A stretch of DNA of 64,000 bases from Phycisphaeraceae bacterium. Its GTDB lineage: Bacteria > Planctomycetota > Phycisphaerae > Phycisphaerales > UBA1924. The position numbers and the translations under genes were made by a program. The stretch spans positions 1,674,001 through 1,738,000 of the forward strand of contig JAHBXF010000001.1 in the NCBI GenBank assembly GCA_019636615.1, written 5' to 3'. Shown here one piece after another: positions 50,464 to 59,692 of this stretch (position 1 is its first letter; the number at the start of each line of letters is the position of its first letter). The notes under the pieces are model-generated. The model saw nothing but the letters and a program-made list of their open reading frames with translations. It was not told the DNA's origin and searched no databases.

Positions 50464-51711
50464 TCAGGCCATGACGCGGCGCTTGAAGTCTTCGAGCACG
50501 TTCATGTAGGTGATGTAGGCGTCGTAGGGAGATTCGTAGGGTCGGAAGTAGGCGTGCACGGCGCCGTCCGCCGCGCCCTTGGTGCTCATGTAGTAGAAGT
50601 GGTCGGAGGTGGTGAGCCTTCGCCACTGATCGAGGATCTGCAGGGCGAGGCTCTGGTCATCGCCGGCGGTCGCAACCTCGGCGACGCGCGCCTTGACGCG
50701 GGCCTCGAGCCTGAAGGCCTCGTCGAGCGCGTGCACCTGCATGGCGTTTCCGAGCCATGGGGAGAGGTCTCGGGATGCGTCCGCCCATGAGGTGGGGGCC
50801 GGGGCGTCATAGGTTGCGGTGGCGATGTTGGCCGCGATGGCCTCGGAAGGCGTGAGGAAGGCGGCCCCGGTGCCGGTGGCGAGAAAAGCCTGCGGGAGAT
50901 CGGTGAGGAACTGGAAGATGCCGGTGTCGGCCCACTGATGCTCGCCGAAGGTTTCAAAGTCCATGCAGAGGTTGATGACGGGCCCCGCGGCGTCGGCGAG
51001 CCAGCGGGCGTATTTGTCGGCGGTGAGGGGCCACTCGCGCCATCCGCGGTTGCTGAAACGAAAGGCGACATCGTCGCTGAGGCGGTGGTTGCGCAGCAGC
51101 AGTGCGTAGGGGTGACCGCCGCGGCCGCAAAGGTTGCCCGGGGGGGTGAAGACCCGCCCTGTGCCGCGCCCTTCAAGGAGTGAGTCGACACCCTCGGCGA
51201 ACTGCCCGGCGAATCGCTGGAGCCCGTCCGGCCCGGGGATGGAACTGATGTGGCGTGCAGAGTCGTTGCAGTAGATCAGTTCGGTGTTTCGAAAGACCGA
51301 GGGTGTCTGGCCGAAGAGGTGTTCGATGCGGCGGGTGTGCAGGTCGATCTGCTCGTCAAACTCGGCCTTTGAGCGGAGGATGGCCAGCGAATGGTGGTAC
51401 GTCTCTGAAAGAAACTCGACGCAGCCGGTGGCGGCGAGGTCTTGCAGCAGGCTGACGACGTCGGGCGCGGCGTCTTCGAGTTGCTCCAGCGCGGTGCCGG
51501 TGATCGAGAAGGCCAGCCGGAAGCGCCCCGCGTGCCTGCGGACCTGATCGAGGAGCAGGTGCAGGCCCGGGCGGTAACTCTTGTCGGCCACCTTGCGGCA
51601 GATTTCGGTGTTGCGGGCCGCGTCGAAATAGTCACAGCACGTGTCAAAGACGCTGTACCGGCGGAGCCGGTGGGGCTGATGGATCTGAAAGTACAGGACA
51701 ACGGCGGGCAT
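50464..51711 (-). CDS. Glycoside hydrolase family 57 alpha-amylase-type enzyme
   Basis: A 415-residue GH57 enzyme. The five conserved regions are visible: IHQPHR (10-15), GTALEQLE (72-79), ETYHHSLA (103-110), the nucleophile region VFRNTELIYCND with Glu144, and the acid/base region CMDFETFGEHQW with Asp251. There is no signal peptide, so it is cytoplasmic. Family members hydrolyse or rearrange alpha-1,4-glucans, which suggests a role in glycogen or maltodextrin turnover. It has no glycogen genes beside it. A GATAAT -10-like hexamer lies just upstream (51723-51728) but no -35 was found. It is 67 bp upstream of purL on the same strand. Confidence 0.9.
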   Translation of the reverse strand: MPAVVLYFQIHQPHRLRRYSVFDTCCDYFDAARNTEICRKVADKSYRPGLHLLLDQVRRHAGRFRLAFSITGTALEQLEDAAPDVVSLLQDLAATGCVEFLSETYHHSLAILRSKAEFDEQIDLHTRRIEHLFGQTPSVFRNTELIYCNDSARHISSIPGPDGLQRFAGQFAEGVDSLLEGRGTGRVFTPPGNLCGRGGHPYALLLRNHRLSDDVAFRFSNRGWREWPLTADKYARWLADAAGPVINLCMDFETFGEHQWADTGIFQFLTDLPQAFLATGTGAAFLTPSEAIAANIATATYDAPAPTSWADASRDLSPWLGNAMQVHALDEAFRLEARVKARVAEVATAGDDQSLALQILDQWRRLTTSDHFYYMSTKGAADGAVHAYFRPYESPYDAYITYMNVLEDFKRRVMA

Positions 51712-51809
51712 GAGGTCCAGATTATCGCCGCGCCGTGGGCCGGGGGGCGGCGCACCGCGGAAACTTCACGCAAACGGCCGTGGCGGGGTGTGTCGGCGGG
51801 TGTTGTGCC

Positions 51810-53141
51810 TCAGCACTCACCGCTTTCCCAGGCGAGGAAGAAGATTTCAACATCCTGCCCGTCCACACCGCCGTCCTGGTTGACGTCGGCGGCGGATTCG
51901 CCCACTTCCCAGGCGAGGAAGAAGGCTTCGACATCTTGCCCGTCCACGCCGCCGTCGCCGTTGAAATCGGCGATGCAGGTGTCGCTGGGGGGCACCCAGG
52001 CGGCGAGGTCGTTGGGAGAGATGCCCCCGGTATCAACTTTGGGGCCGTTCTGGACGAGTTCGCCGGTGGGGGTGATGGTGGCGGAGATCACGCCGCGCCC
52101 GCCCGGAGAGTCGCGGTCGGCCATCAGGAGGACCTCGCGGCCGCTGTGCAGGCGCATGGTGGCGAGGTTGCCCAGTTCGCCGCGCCCGCCGACGATGAGG
52201 GCGGGCGGGATGTTGATGAGCAGGCCGTCTTCATCGTCATAGCGGAACATGCGCACGCCGCCGTCGGAATAACCCACGGCGAGGAACTCGCCGCCCGGGC
52301 TGGCGATGACTTCTTTGGGGTTGGATACCAGGCCGTCGAAGGGCGTGGGAGAGAGGGGGGTGAGGCCGGGGTTGTCGGGGTCGAAGGTGTAGCCGATGAT
52401 GGCCCTGCCGCCGCTGCTGATGCCCCCGCCGGCGAAGAGACGCAAGCCGTCCGGGGTCACGCCCATGCCGAGCGGGTAGGTGCCCGTGCCGGTCATGGTG
52501 ACCTGGGTGAGGGTGCCGTTGGCGTTGACGCGGAAGACGCGGATGGCCAGGCCGCTGGAGTCATTGGCGAAGAGGAACTGCCGGTCTGGGCTCGTGGTGA
52601 TGTTGCTGCAGAAGACGCCGGCGGGCTTGCGGTCGATGAGCGTGACGATGCCGTCTTCGCGGTCGTATCGGTAGACGATCACCTCGTTGGTCACGGAGAG
52701 ATTGGTCTTGGTGACGGCGAGCAGGTCGTTGCTCAGCCAGGCGCAGTCGAGCGGGCTGTCGGGCGTGTCGAAGATTCTGGCGATCGAGAGCGTGCCGTCG
52801 GGCGCGACGGCGACGATGGTGACCTGCTCGACCGTGGTGCTCGAGGTTGTGTGCGTCGTGGCGAGGAAGGCGCCGTCGGGCGTGATGGAGATGGAATAGG
52901 CGTTGGTGCCGGGGATGGACGGTTGCGACGACAATCGCTCGCCGATGACGAGGTCTTGAATCAGCGTGAGGTCGCCGGTGTCGGGGTTGACGGCGAGGCT
53001 TGAGACGCTGCCGCGCAGGTTGCCGTTGTTGGCGACAAAGACAGCCGGGAAGGCCGCCTGCCCGAGCGCCGCGCCGCACAGCGCGGTGAGGGACAAGATG
53101 GCAGCGGTGATCGCGGCGGGGCGTGTGTGTGCGTGGCTCAT
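51810..53141 (-). CDS. Secreted lactonase-like beta-propeller protein with GC-type dockerin tail
   Basis: A 443-residue exported protein with signal peptide ITAAILSLTALCGAALGQ. The mature body (about 30-385) is a seven-bladed propeller of the 6-phosphogluconolactonase/surface-propeller kind, with repeated 'h-x-x-S-P-D-G-x-h-h' and 'Y-x-x-D-x-D' strands (SISITPDGAFLATTHT, TTSPDRQFLFANDSSG, GVTPDGLRLFAGGG, IASPGGEFLAVGYSD). Catalytic residues for lactonase activity are not evident, so a binding role is equally likely. The tail is two dockerin units (DFNGDGGVDGQDVEAFF and DVNQDGGVDGQDVEIFF) ending W-E-S-G-E-C. GAGAGG precedes the ATG at 53141. Confidence 0.8.
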   Translation of the reverse strand: MSHAHTRPAAITAAILSLTALCGAALGQAAFPAVFVANNGNLRGSVSSLAVNPDTGDLTLIQDLVIGERLSSQPSIPGTNAYSISITPDGAFLATTHTTSSTTVEQVTIVAVAPDGTLSIARIFDTPDSPLDCAWLSNDLLAVTKTNLSVTNEVIVYRYDREDGIVTLIDRKPAGVFCSNITTSPDRQFLFANDSSGLAIRVFRVNANGTLTQVTMTGTGTYPLGMGVTPDGLRLFAGGGISSGGRAIIGYTFDPDNPGLTPLSPTPFDGLVSNPKEVIASPGGEFLAVGYSDGGVRMFRYDDEDGLLINIPPALIVGGRGELGNLATMRLHSGREVLLMADRDSPGGRGVISATITPTGELVQNGPKVDTGGISPNDLAAWVPPSDTCIADFNGDGGVDGQDVEAFFLAWEVGESAADVNQDGGVDGQDVEIFFLAWESGEC

Positions 53142-53347
53142 GTGATACCTCTCTCGTTCGCAGGGGTGCGCGGGCGGCGCCGGAAGGCTGGGCCGAACGG
53201 CTTGCACCAACGGACGCTCTGACGCGCGGGGAAAGTTGCGACCACCGCATGACCCCAACCCGGGGAAGATGCGGGGTTGCAGGGGAGCGTAGGCGAGAGG
53301 AGTCTTCGAGCGCGCGGCGGTGCTTTGCGCTTATCGGGCCTGTGCCG

Positions 53348-54559
53348 TCACGCGGCGTCGGCGTGATCGCCCGGCACGCGCACGTGCGAAGCCGAGAGTG
53401 GGTAGTCGGCAGCGGCCGGGGCCATCAATGGCAGGCCCAGCACGGCATCGAGCATGTATGGTGGCAACCCGGTGCCCGGGCGCTTGAAGGTGACATCGTC
53501 TCGTGTGAGGATGTGGCCGGCGGGCAGGTCGCGGCGAGGGACGATGGACTGCCGGGACTTTTCTCGCACGTCGCGTTCGATATCGAGCACGGTTTTTTCG
53601 ACGCTCAGGCCCCAAGAGCGTGGATCGAGCGCGGCACGCAGGGTGCGCCAATCGCGGATAAAGTCGCGCCGCATGTGCGCGGCTCGCTTTGAAGTGCGCG
53701 CCCGCTGGGCGAGCAGGCGCATCACACGCCGGGCTTCCTGCGTGTTGTGCCACGCATCGCGGATGTGCGCGGCGTACTTGGCGAAACCGTCTGGGTCGGC
53801 GGAGGCGGCGTGGTCTGGGCCCGGGTCTGTGCGGTTGAGCGTCAGGTGCTTTTCAATGATCGAAGCGCCGAGCATGACGGCGGCCATGCCCATGGTTTCG
53901 TCGGTGGTGTGGTCGCTGTATCCCACGGGAACGGGGAAGACATCGGCCAGGGCCTGCATGCCAAGGAGCGAGGCCTGGCGTGCGGGCGTGGGGTAGCAAC
54001 TCACGCACTGAAGCACGGCGGCGCGGGTGAGGGCCGCGGGGCCAAGCCACGTGAGCGCACGCCCGACTTCGGGCAGGGTGCTGGCACCCGTGGAGAGAAT
54101 GAGTGGCAGCCCTGTCGCGGCCAGCGCGGTGATCAACGGCTTGTGGATGATGTCGGGGCTTGCGGTTTTGAAGGCGTCGATGGGCAGTTCGTGGGCGCTT
54201 GAGACAAGTTCGGTGTTGAAGATGGTCATGACCGCGTGCAGGCCGCGCTCGCGGGCGTGCAGCAGCACACGGCGCATGGCGGGCACGGGCAGTTCGAGCC
54301 TTTGGAGCATGGCCAGAGGGTCTTGCTCGCCCGCGGCGGCCTGATAGAGGGCAAGCGTGGAGGCCTTGCTCATGAGGCGGTGCGCCTCGAACCACTGAAG
54401 TTTCACGGCGTCGGCGCCGGCCATGGCGGCGGCGTCGACCAGCGCGATCGCCTTGGACTCGTCGCCGTCGTGGTTGACGCCGAGTTCGGCGATGATGTAC
54501 GGCGCGTTGCCGCGGCCGATCTTGCGGCCGTTGATCATGATGGAAGGGCGAGCCCTCAC
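53348..54559 (-). CDS. NeuB-type sialic/nonulosonic acid synthase
   Basis: A 403-residue enzyme that condenses phosphoenolpyruvate with a hexosamine-derived sugar to make a nine-carbon nonulosonic acid. The NeuB TIM barrel (about 15-280) has the family signatures IIAELGVNHDG, DAVKLQWF, LSTGAST, VGYSDHT and IEKHLTLNR. A C-terminal SAF (antifreeze-like) domain covers about 335-403 (SIVPRRDLPAGHILTRDDV). It starts at GTG 54559, overlapping the stop of the NeuA gene (GTGA). NeuB, PseI and LegI cannot be separated by sequence here; no NeuC, Pse or Leg enzymes are adjacent. It works in one pathway with the two overlapping upstream genes. Confidence 0.9.
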   Translation of the reverse strand: MRARPSIMINGRKIGRGNAPYIIAELGVNHDGDESKAIALVDAAAMAGADAVKLQWFEAHRLMSKASTLALYQAAAGEQDPLAMLQRLELPVPAMRRVLLHARERGLHAVMTIFNTELVSSAHELPIDAFKTASPDIIHKPLITALAATGLPLILSTGASTLPEVGRALTWLGPAALTRAAVLQCVSCYPTPARQASLLGMQALADVFPVPVGYSDHTTDETMGMAAVMLGASIIEKHLTLNRTDPGPDHAASADPDGFAKYAAHIRDAWHNTQEARRVMRLLAQRARTSKRAAHMRRDFIRDWRTLRAALDPRSWGLSVEKTVLDIERDVREKSRQSIVPRRDLPAGHILTRDDVTFKRPGTGLPPYMLDAVLGLPLMAPAAADYPLSASHVRVPGDHADAA

Positions 54560-55362
54560 GCGGCTCTGCCTTTCGTGCGCGTGGCAACGGGGCGGGGCCC
54601 CGGTCGGGCGTGGGGAGTTCTAGCCGCGGACATGGCACGCTCGCGCCGCTCTTCGAGAACGGCCGACGCAATGCGCAGGTCGAGGGGTGTGTCGATGTCG
54701 ACCACATCGCCCTCGCTGGTGACGACGGCGCGCCGATCGACACCGAGGAAGGCGTGGGGGCCCTGCGCAACGCCGGGCACGCCCTCCACGAGCGCGCGGC
54801 GGGTGACGGCCATCACCCCGCCGTCGGGCACGTGCGCTGGGGGGAGTTCCTGCCGGCGGAAGACGCCCTGGAAGAGTGTGTCGCCGGTCCACGGCACGAG
54901 GCGGGCATCTCCGTCGAGGCGTGCCATCCACCATGGGTGGTGCTTGCCAACCCGGGCGAAACTCTGCACGCTGTCGCACCCCGCGCCGCGGAGCAGGGCG
55001 ACGGCGCGGTCGATGAGCCCGGCGGGGCGCACGGGCACGTTGGCGTAGAGGATCACGGCCGCGTCGTATCGCTCGCCGTGGCGCACTTCTGCGTGCCGCA
55101 GCGCGTCTCGGGCGGCGTCGTCGACGCGCGCGCTGTCGGTGGCGAGCGATGGGTCGCGGCGGACGGCCTCGGCCCCGAGCCCCTCGGCGAGGCACAGGAT
55201 GCGCGCGTCGTCGCTCGAAACAACCGTGCGGCGCAGCGCTCTGCTTTCTCGCGCCGCGTCGATGGTCCACGCGATGCACGGCCGGCCCGCGACGGGCGCG
55301 ATGTTCTTGCCCGGCACGCCCTTGCTGCCGCCGCGGGCGAGGATGATTCCCAGTGTCTTCAT
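54556..55362 (-). CDS. Acylneuraminate cytidylyltransferase (NeuA/PseF-like)
   Basis: A 268-residue nucleotidyltransferase that activates a nonulosonic acid as its CMP sugar. The N-terminal signature ILARGGSKGVPGKNIAPVAG binds CTP; LYANVPVRPAGLIDRAV and DGGVMAVTR complete the family pattern. The C-terminal 30 residues are a basic Pro/Arg tail. It overlaps the DUF115 gene stop by ATGA at its start and the NeuB GTG at its end, so all three genes are translationally coupled. The direct recipient of the CMP sugar is probably the DUF115 protein. Confidence 0.9.
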   Translation of the reverse strand: MKTLGIILARGGSKGVPGKNIAPVAGRPCIAWTIDAARESRALRRTVVSSDDARILCLAEGLGAEAVRRDPSLATDSARVDDAARDALRHAEVRHGERYDAAVILYANVPVRPAGLIDRAVALLRGAGCDSVQSFARVGKHHPWWMARLDGDARLVPWTGDTLFQGVFRRQELPPAHVPDGGVMAVTRRALVEGVPGVAQGPHAFLGVDRRAVVTSEGDVVDIDTPLDLRIASAVLEERRERAMSAARTPHARPGPRPVATRTKGRAA

Positions 55363-58300
55363 GCGGCGGCCTCGATTGATGCGCGGAGTGATCGGGGTTC
55401 AACGAGCGAGTGAGAGCCCGGGCAGAGATCGATCGCGGCACGTTCGCGCCGGGCGGCGGCGGCCGCGGGCACGGGCAGGGCTCGCACGCGGGATGATTCG
55501 GCCGGCGGCTCGGGCGGGTCGATCACGCACGCGCCGGTCGTGAGAAGCCATCGGTCGTAGAAGGGTTCGATCTCGTCGAGTGTTTCGACGCGACGGGTGA
55601 TGCGCGGCACAACCCAGCGTTCGGGCAGGCCGTGCGACGCGGGACCGCCGGCGCGGGTGAGGTGCTCAACGGCTTCGAGGGTGTGCGCGAACGAGCCTCG
55701 CCCGCGCACACGCTCGTGCGTTTCGGCCGTGAGGGCGTGAAGATCGACGGAGATCACGCAGGGGTCTGCGGCCAGGAGCGTGCGTGCCTCTTCGACGCCC
55801 CCCGCCAGTTCGGTGCGCACGTGAACGCCCAGAACGCCGGCCCGGCGGCAGGCCGAGACGAGTTCCGCGGTGTGGTGCGCATCGATCGATTGTCGCGCGT
55901 CGATGGTCACGGCGGCGTCGGGCGGAAGGACGCCGCCCCACGCGTGCGCCAGCGCATCGTGCAGGGAATGGGGCGAGGGCCAGGCGTGAGCCGCGATGCG
56001 GGCAGTTTCGGGCACCGGGCAGCGGTCCTGGTCTGAAAGAGAGGCCACCCACTCGGCGGTGTTGTGTGCCGGTGCGCCGCTGAGCAGGTGCCGGGCGCGT
56101 GCGGGCGAATCTGGCACGAGGCGGGCGAGCGCGTCGCGCAGCGGGGCATCGACCGCGGGGCAGACGGGCTTGACGATGGGGTCTGCCTGCGGCGCGACGG
56201 GGATGTAGCCCAGCAGACCGCCGATGGTGGCGAACGGGCCGCCCACGCAGGCGCTTTCGTCGATGATCTGGCGCGCGACGACGCACGGCGAGAGGCCGGG
56301 TGCCGCGTGTGTGAAGGTGAGCAGGTGCGCGTCGGGGCGTTCGTTCGAGCGATCAAGCACGCGCTGCGCCAACGAGGGATCGAGCAACGCCCAGTCGGCG
56401 TGCACAAGCATCGCCGCGTCGAGCCCGTGCGGCGCGAGCACCGGGGCGAGAAGCCGCGGGGCGTATGCCTCGTCGAAGATGGAGAGGTTGGCGATGCCGC
56501 CACGCCAGCAGTGGCGCGACCACAGACGGGCGCGCCCGACGGCGCGGGCGCGGGCGCGCAGGTGCTCGCGGCACACGGCGACGGCCTGCACAGGCAGCGA
56601 AGCGGGCAGTGGCCCGGCGAGTTGCAACGCGCGCTGCGGGTCGCCGCTCAGCAGGATCACCCCGCCGGTGAGGCCTTCAACGCGGGCCAGCCGCGAGAGG
56701 GTGTGCGAGAGGAGCGTTCGTCCCTGCGCCCAGGGCGCGGCAAGGTCACGCGCCTGCCCCAGACCGCCGACAGCCTCGTCGACAAGGACGCACGCGGCGA
56801 CGCGCCGCGCGGGGCGCACCGAGATGGATGTGTGTGCGGCGGCGACATCCGCGGAGGGGTCGCGGGAGATGACGGGGCCGCCGCGCAGGGTGCGCAGGCC
56901 GTCTTCGAGCAGCCGCGCGACATCGTCGGCGGCGTCGGCCATCCAGGTGACGTTCTCGATGTCGCGTTCGATCTGCCGTCGCTGGCGGTCAAGGTCGGTG
57001 AGGGCTTCGTCGAGGGCGATGAGCCTGTCGGCGCGGTAGCGTTTGAACTGGCCCGTCTGGTTGATGAACTGGGCGAGCCAGTAGGCGCCCGAGGCGGCGG
57101 CCTGCTGGCCGATGGCCTGTACTTTGGCGATGAGCGCGTTGACGCGTCCCTGGTTCTCCTGGTTCTCGAGCATGCGCCGCAGGTGTTCCGCGGCTTTTCG
57201 GCTCTTGCCCGCCAGCAGGCGGGATTCATCCCGGAGAAAGGCGACGCGCGCTTCGACCGCGCGCCGACGCGCGGGCGAGCGGTCTCGGGCGGGCGCGACG
57301 GGCAAGGCGGGCAGGGATTCGCGGCAGAACGTTTCGAGGGCGCGGGCCAGGGGCATCGGCTCGGTGTGCTGTTTGAGCACGCCGCCGGTCGTGGTGTCGA
57401 TGATGCGCAGGCCTTTTTCGCGGTCGCGCATGAAGTCTCGCTCGAACTGAACGAGGTAGGTGGCCATCTGTTCGTCGGTGTAGAGCGGGCGGCCGTCGGC
57501 GCCCTGAACGCGGCGCAGCAGCGAGCGCATGCGAGCGATGCGCTGCCACTCGAGCATTTCGAGCGTGTTGAACTCGCTGAGTTCCGCGGCCCAGACGTTG
57601 TGGATGGCGGCGCCGGGGCCGTAGTAGTGCCCCCCGGTAAAGCCCAGGTCTTGCCCGACGAGAAGCACGGGATCGCACCCCAGGTGGCGGGCCAGGTAAT
57701 AGGCCATGTGCGCCACGGTGGCGCCGGGGTCGATGCGGCCCATCTCGCGCGACAGTTGCGGGCCCAGCAGGCGGTCGGCGGTGTCTTCGCCCACGCAGCG
57801 GATGTCGCCGGGGAACGCTTCAAGAATCGCGGGGCTGGCCTTGGGTTCGACAACGAGCGTGACGCCTTCGACATCCGCGGGCGTGAGGCCCTCGTAGAAG
57901 CGGCGGCTGATCTCGTGATAGTCGAGGGCGGTGACAAAGTGCGGACGGATGCCCCGGTCGAGCAGGGGCCTGAGCACGGTCTGCACGGCGATGATGACGA
58001 CGCGATCGCGAACCCCGGGTGCGGCGAGCAGGTCGAGCGCGTCGGCGAGGCTTGGCCCGGCGGCCACCACCACGGCGGGCTTGTGCCGCATCGCGCCGGC
58101 GAGGTCGGCGATGCCCGGGCACTCGCTGTACCACGCGAGGTTCTGGATGTTGTTGCGCACGGTGGTCTCGACCTGCACGAGCGTGGTGACGATGTTCGTG
58201 CGCACCGAGCGGATGATGTCGGTGAGCGTGTGCGCGAAGCGTTCGCCCCCCTCGAGTCGGTGCCTGCTGGGCGCGTGGTCAAGAATCTGCACGCCCGCGG

Positions 58301-58823
58301 CGAGCACCCCTTCTAGGCCCATCACGCCCTGGGCCATCGCGCCGGCGTTCTCGCTCTCGGTCAGGATCACCGTGTTCTGCCAGAGAAGCCAGGGGGTGCA
58401 GTCGATGCGTTCGAAGACCGCGCGGAGCAGCGCGGCGTCGGGCTCGTAGACTATGATCGCGCCGTGACGCCTGAGGCGCGACGCCAGCGCGGCGACGTGG
58501 TGGCCCAGGCCAAACCCTCTGACCACAAACGCGGCGGACGAGGCGACATCCGCGGCGCGTGCGAAGCGTTCACCCTCGGTGATGGGGTCTACCCCGCTTG
58601 CCAGGCGACGCAGGACACCCGCGAACTCGATCTCGCCCGTGAGCCCGCCTTGACGCGCGTGCGCGAGGCGAAGGTGCGTCGCCGGCCCCGAGGCGCGGAT
58701 GGCTTCGGCGGCGCGCGGGCTGCGGCTGGCGAGCAGGGCGAGGTTGCGTTCGAGCCGCTGTGGGCAGGGATCGAGCGACCACGCGGCGGATGGTGAGGGC
58801 GTCGTTGGCGGCTGGCTGGTCAC
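55359..58823 (-). CDS. Giant DUF115 (motility-associated factor type) glycosyltransferase fusion
   Basis: A 1154-residue protein. Residues about 10-620 are the DUF115/Maf unit (TLVQVETTVRNNIQNLAWYS, VVVAAGPSLADALDLL, LLVGQDLGFTGGHYYGPGA). Residues about 690-960 resemble a GT-A/NTP-transferase fold (RTLLSHTLSRLARVEGLTGG, AMLVHADWALLD). Residues about 985-1110 resemble the back half of a radical SAM barrel (AELVSACRRAGVLGVHVRTE, VISVDLHALTAETHERVRG) but lack the CxxxCxxC cluster motif. In bacteria, DUF115 proteins attach nonulosonic acids to flagellin. GTG 58823 is the start. It leads the three-gene NeuA/NeuB operon and is divergent from a small membrane protein. Confidence 0.85.
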   Translation of the reverse strand: MTSQPPTTPSPSAAWSLDPCPQRLERNLALLASRSPRAAEAIRASGPATHLRLAHARQGGLTGEIEFAGVLRRLASGVDPITEGERFARAADVASSAAFVVRGFGLGHHVAALASRLRRHGAIIVYEPDAALLRAVFERIDCTPWLLWQNTVILTESENAGAMAQGVMGLEGVLAAGVQILDHAPSRHRLEGGERFAHTLTDIIRSVRTNIVTTLVQVETTVRNNIQNLAWYSECPGIADLAGAMRHKPAVVVAAGPSLADALDLLAAPGVRDRVVIIAVQTVLRPLLDRGIRPHFVTALDYHEISRRFYEGLTPADVEGVTLVVEPKASPAILEAFPGDIRCVGEDTADRLLGPQLSREMGRIDPGATVAHMAYYLARHLGCDPVLLVGQDLGFTGGHYYGPGAAIHNVWAAELSEFNTLEMLEWQRIARMRSLLRRVQGADGRPLYTDEQMATYLVQFERDFMRDREKGLRIIDTTTGGVLKQHTEPMPLARALETFCRESLPALPVAPARDRSPARRRAVEARVAFLRDESRLLAGKSRKAAEHLRRMLENQENQGRVNALIAKVQAIGQQAAASGAYWLAQFINQTGQFKRYRADRLIALDEALTDLDRQRRQIERDIENVTWMADAADDVARLLEDGLRTLRGGPVISRDPSADVAAAHTSISVRPARRVAACVLVDEAVGGLGQARDLAAPWAQGRTLLSHTLSRLARVEGLTGGVILLSGDPQRALQLAGPLPASLPVQAVAVCREHLRARARAVGRARLWSRHCWRGGIANLSIFDEAYAPRLLAPVLAPHGLDAAMLVHADWALLDPSLAQRVLDRSNERPDAHLLTFTHAAPGLSPCVVARQIIDESACVGGPFATIGGLLGYIPVAPQADPIVKPVCPAVDAPLRDALARLVPDSPARARHLLSGAPAHNTAEWVASLSDQDRCPVPETARIAAHAWPSPHSLHDALAHAWGGVLPPDAAVTIDARQSIDAHHTAELVSACRRAGVLGVHVRTELAGGVEEARTLLAADPCVISVDLHALTAETHERVRGRGSFAHTLEAVEHLTRAGGPASHGLPERWVVPRITRRVETLDEIEPFYDRWLLTTGACVIDPPEPPAESSRVRALPVPAAAAARRERAAIDLCPGSHSLVEPRSLRASIEAAA

Positions 58824-58984
58824 TCTCGATCACCTCGGCGTGGGGGGTGCAAGCGAGGGGTGCACGCCCCTTGTCGCCAAGAAGGAAATCGGCCACCCCG
58901 GCGCGGGCGTGTGAAATCGAGGGGGGTGCTCCGGGCGGATGGGCGGTCCCCTGTTCAGGACTCCCGCCCAAGAAGGGGGCAATG

Positions 58985-59665
58985 ATGGGTGTCATGCACC
59001 CGAATCTGACACCATACACGCTGGCCCAGGGGTTCGCTTCTTTGGATGCGCCGGCCCCGCCGCCTCTGCCATCGCCACCCTTTCTGGAGAGGTACCTCTT
59101 CGAGTTCCCGTGGCCGGCGGCGGTGGTGCTGGTGGCGGTGGCGGTGATCGCCGGTGTCACGCTCACCCGCGCGGGCAGGCGTTCGGCGGGGTGGGGTGTG
59201 ATGGCGATCGGGGCGGTGGCCGCCGCCGGGGTGATCGGCCTGGCGTACTGGGTCGTGACAGACCGCGAGCGGGTGTCGCAATCGACGCGTGAGTTGATCA
59301 ACGCTGTCGCCGCTGGGGACGCGGCGGCGGTGGAGGCGCTGCTGACGGACGACGCGGTGCTCATCGCGCCGCCGCTGAGCGCCGACCGGGTTCGCAAGCC
59401 CGCGATCGTGACGCGCGTGGGGCGCGACTTTGCGCCCGGGCATGTCTACCACCTGCGTGAGCACGGCGTGACGGCGCTTCAGGCGACGATGGACGGGCCG
59501 ACGCGGGCCAGGGTGCAGGTGAAGGTGCGCGTGGTGCCGGAGATCACGGGCTCGCCGGTGCCCTCGTGGTGGCGGATCGATCTCACCCGCGGGGCCGACG
59601 GCCGGTGGCGCATCTCGGGCATCGGCATGCTCTCGATCGGAGGGTTTGTTCCCGGCTCGGGGTGA
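58985..59665 (+). CDS. Small membrane protein with NTF2/SnoaL-like domain
   Basis: A 226-residue protein. Two membrane spans lie near residues 35-55 (WPAAVVLVAVAVIAGVTL) and 60-85 (AGWGVMAIGAVAAAGVIGLAYWVV). The C-terminal part (about 95-226) has the alternating beta/helix pattern of NTF2-like domains (INAVAAGDAAAVEALLTDDAVL, ATMDGPTRARVQVKVRVV, WWRIDLTRGADGRWRISG). Its ligand is unknown. The start could be ATG 58982 or 58985; AAGGGGG upstream fits 58985 better. It is divergent from the DUF115 operon with a 161-bp shared gap and converges with the ArfB-type gene. Confidence 0.72.
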   Translation: MGVMHPNLTPYTLAQGFASLDAPAPPPLPSPPFLERYLFEFPWPAAVVLVAVAVIAGVTLTRAGRRSAGWGVMAIGAVAAAGVIGLAYWVVTDRERVSQSTRELINAVAAGDAAAVEALLTDDAVLIAPPLSADRVRKPAIVTRVGRDFAPGHVYHLREHGVTALQATMDGPTRARVQVKVRVVPEITGSPVPSWWRIDLTRGADGRWRISGIGMLSIGGFVPGSG

Positions 59666-59692
59666 TCGTGCCGGGGCGCGGGGTGTGGAAGA

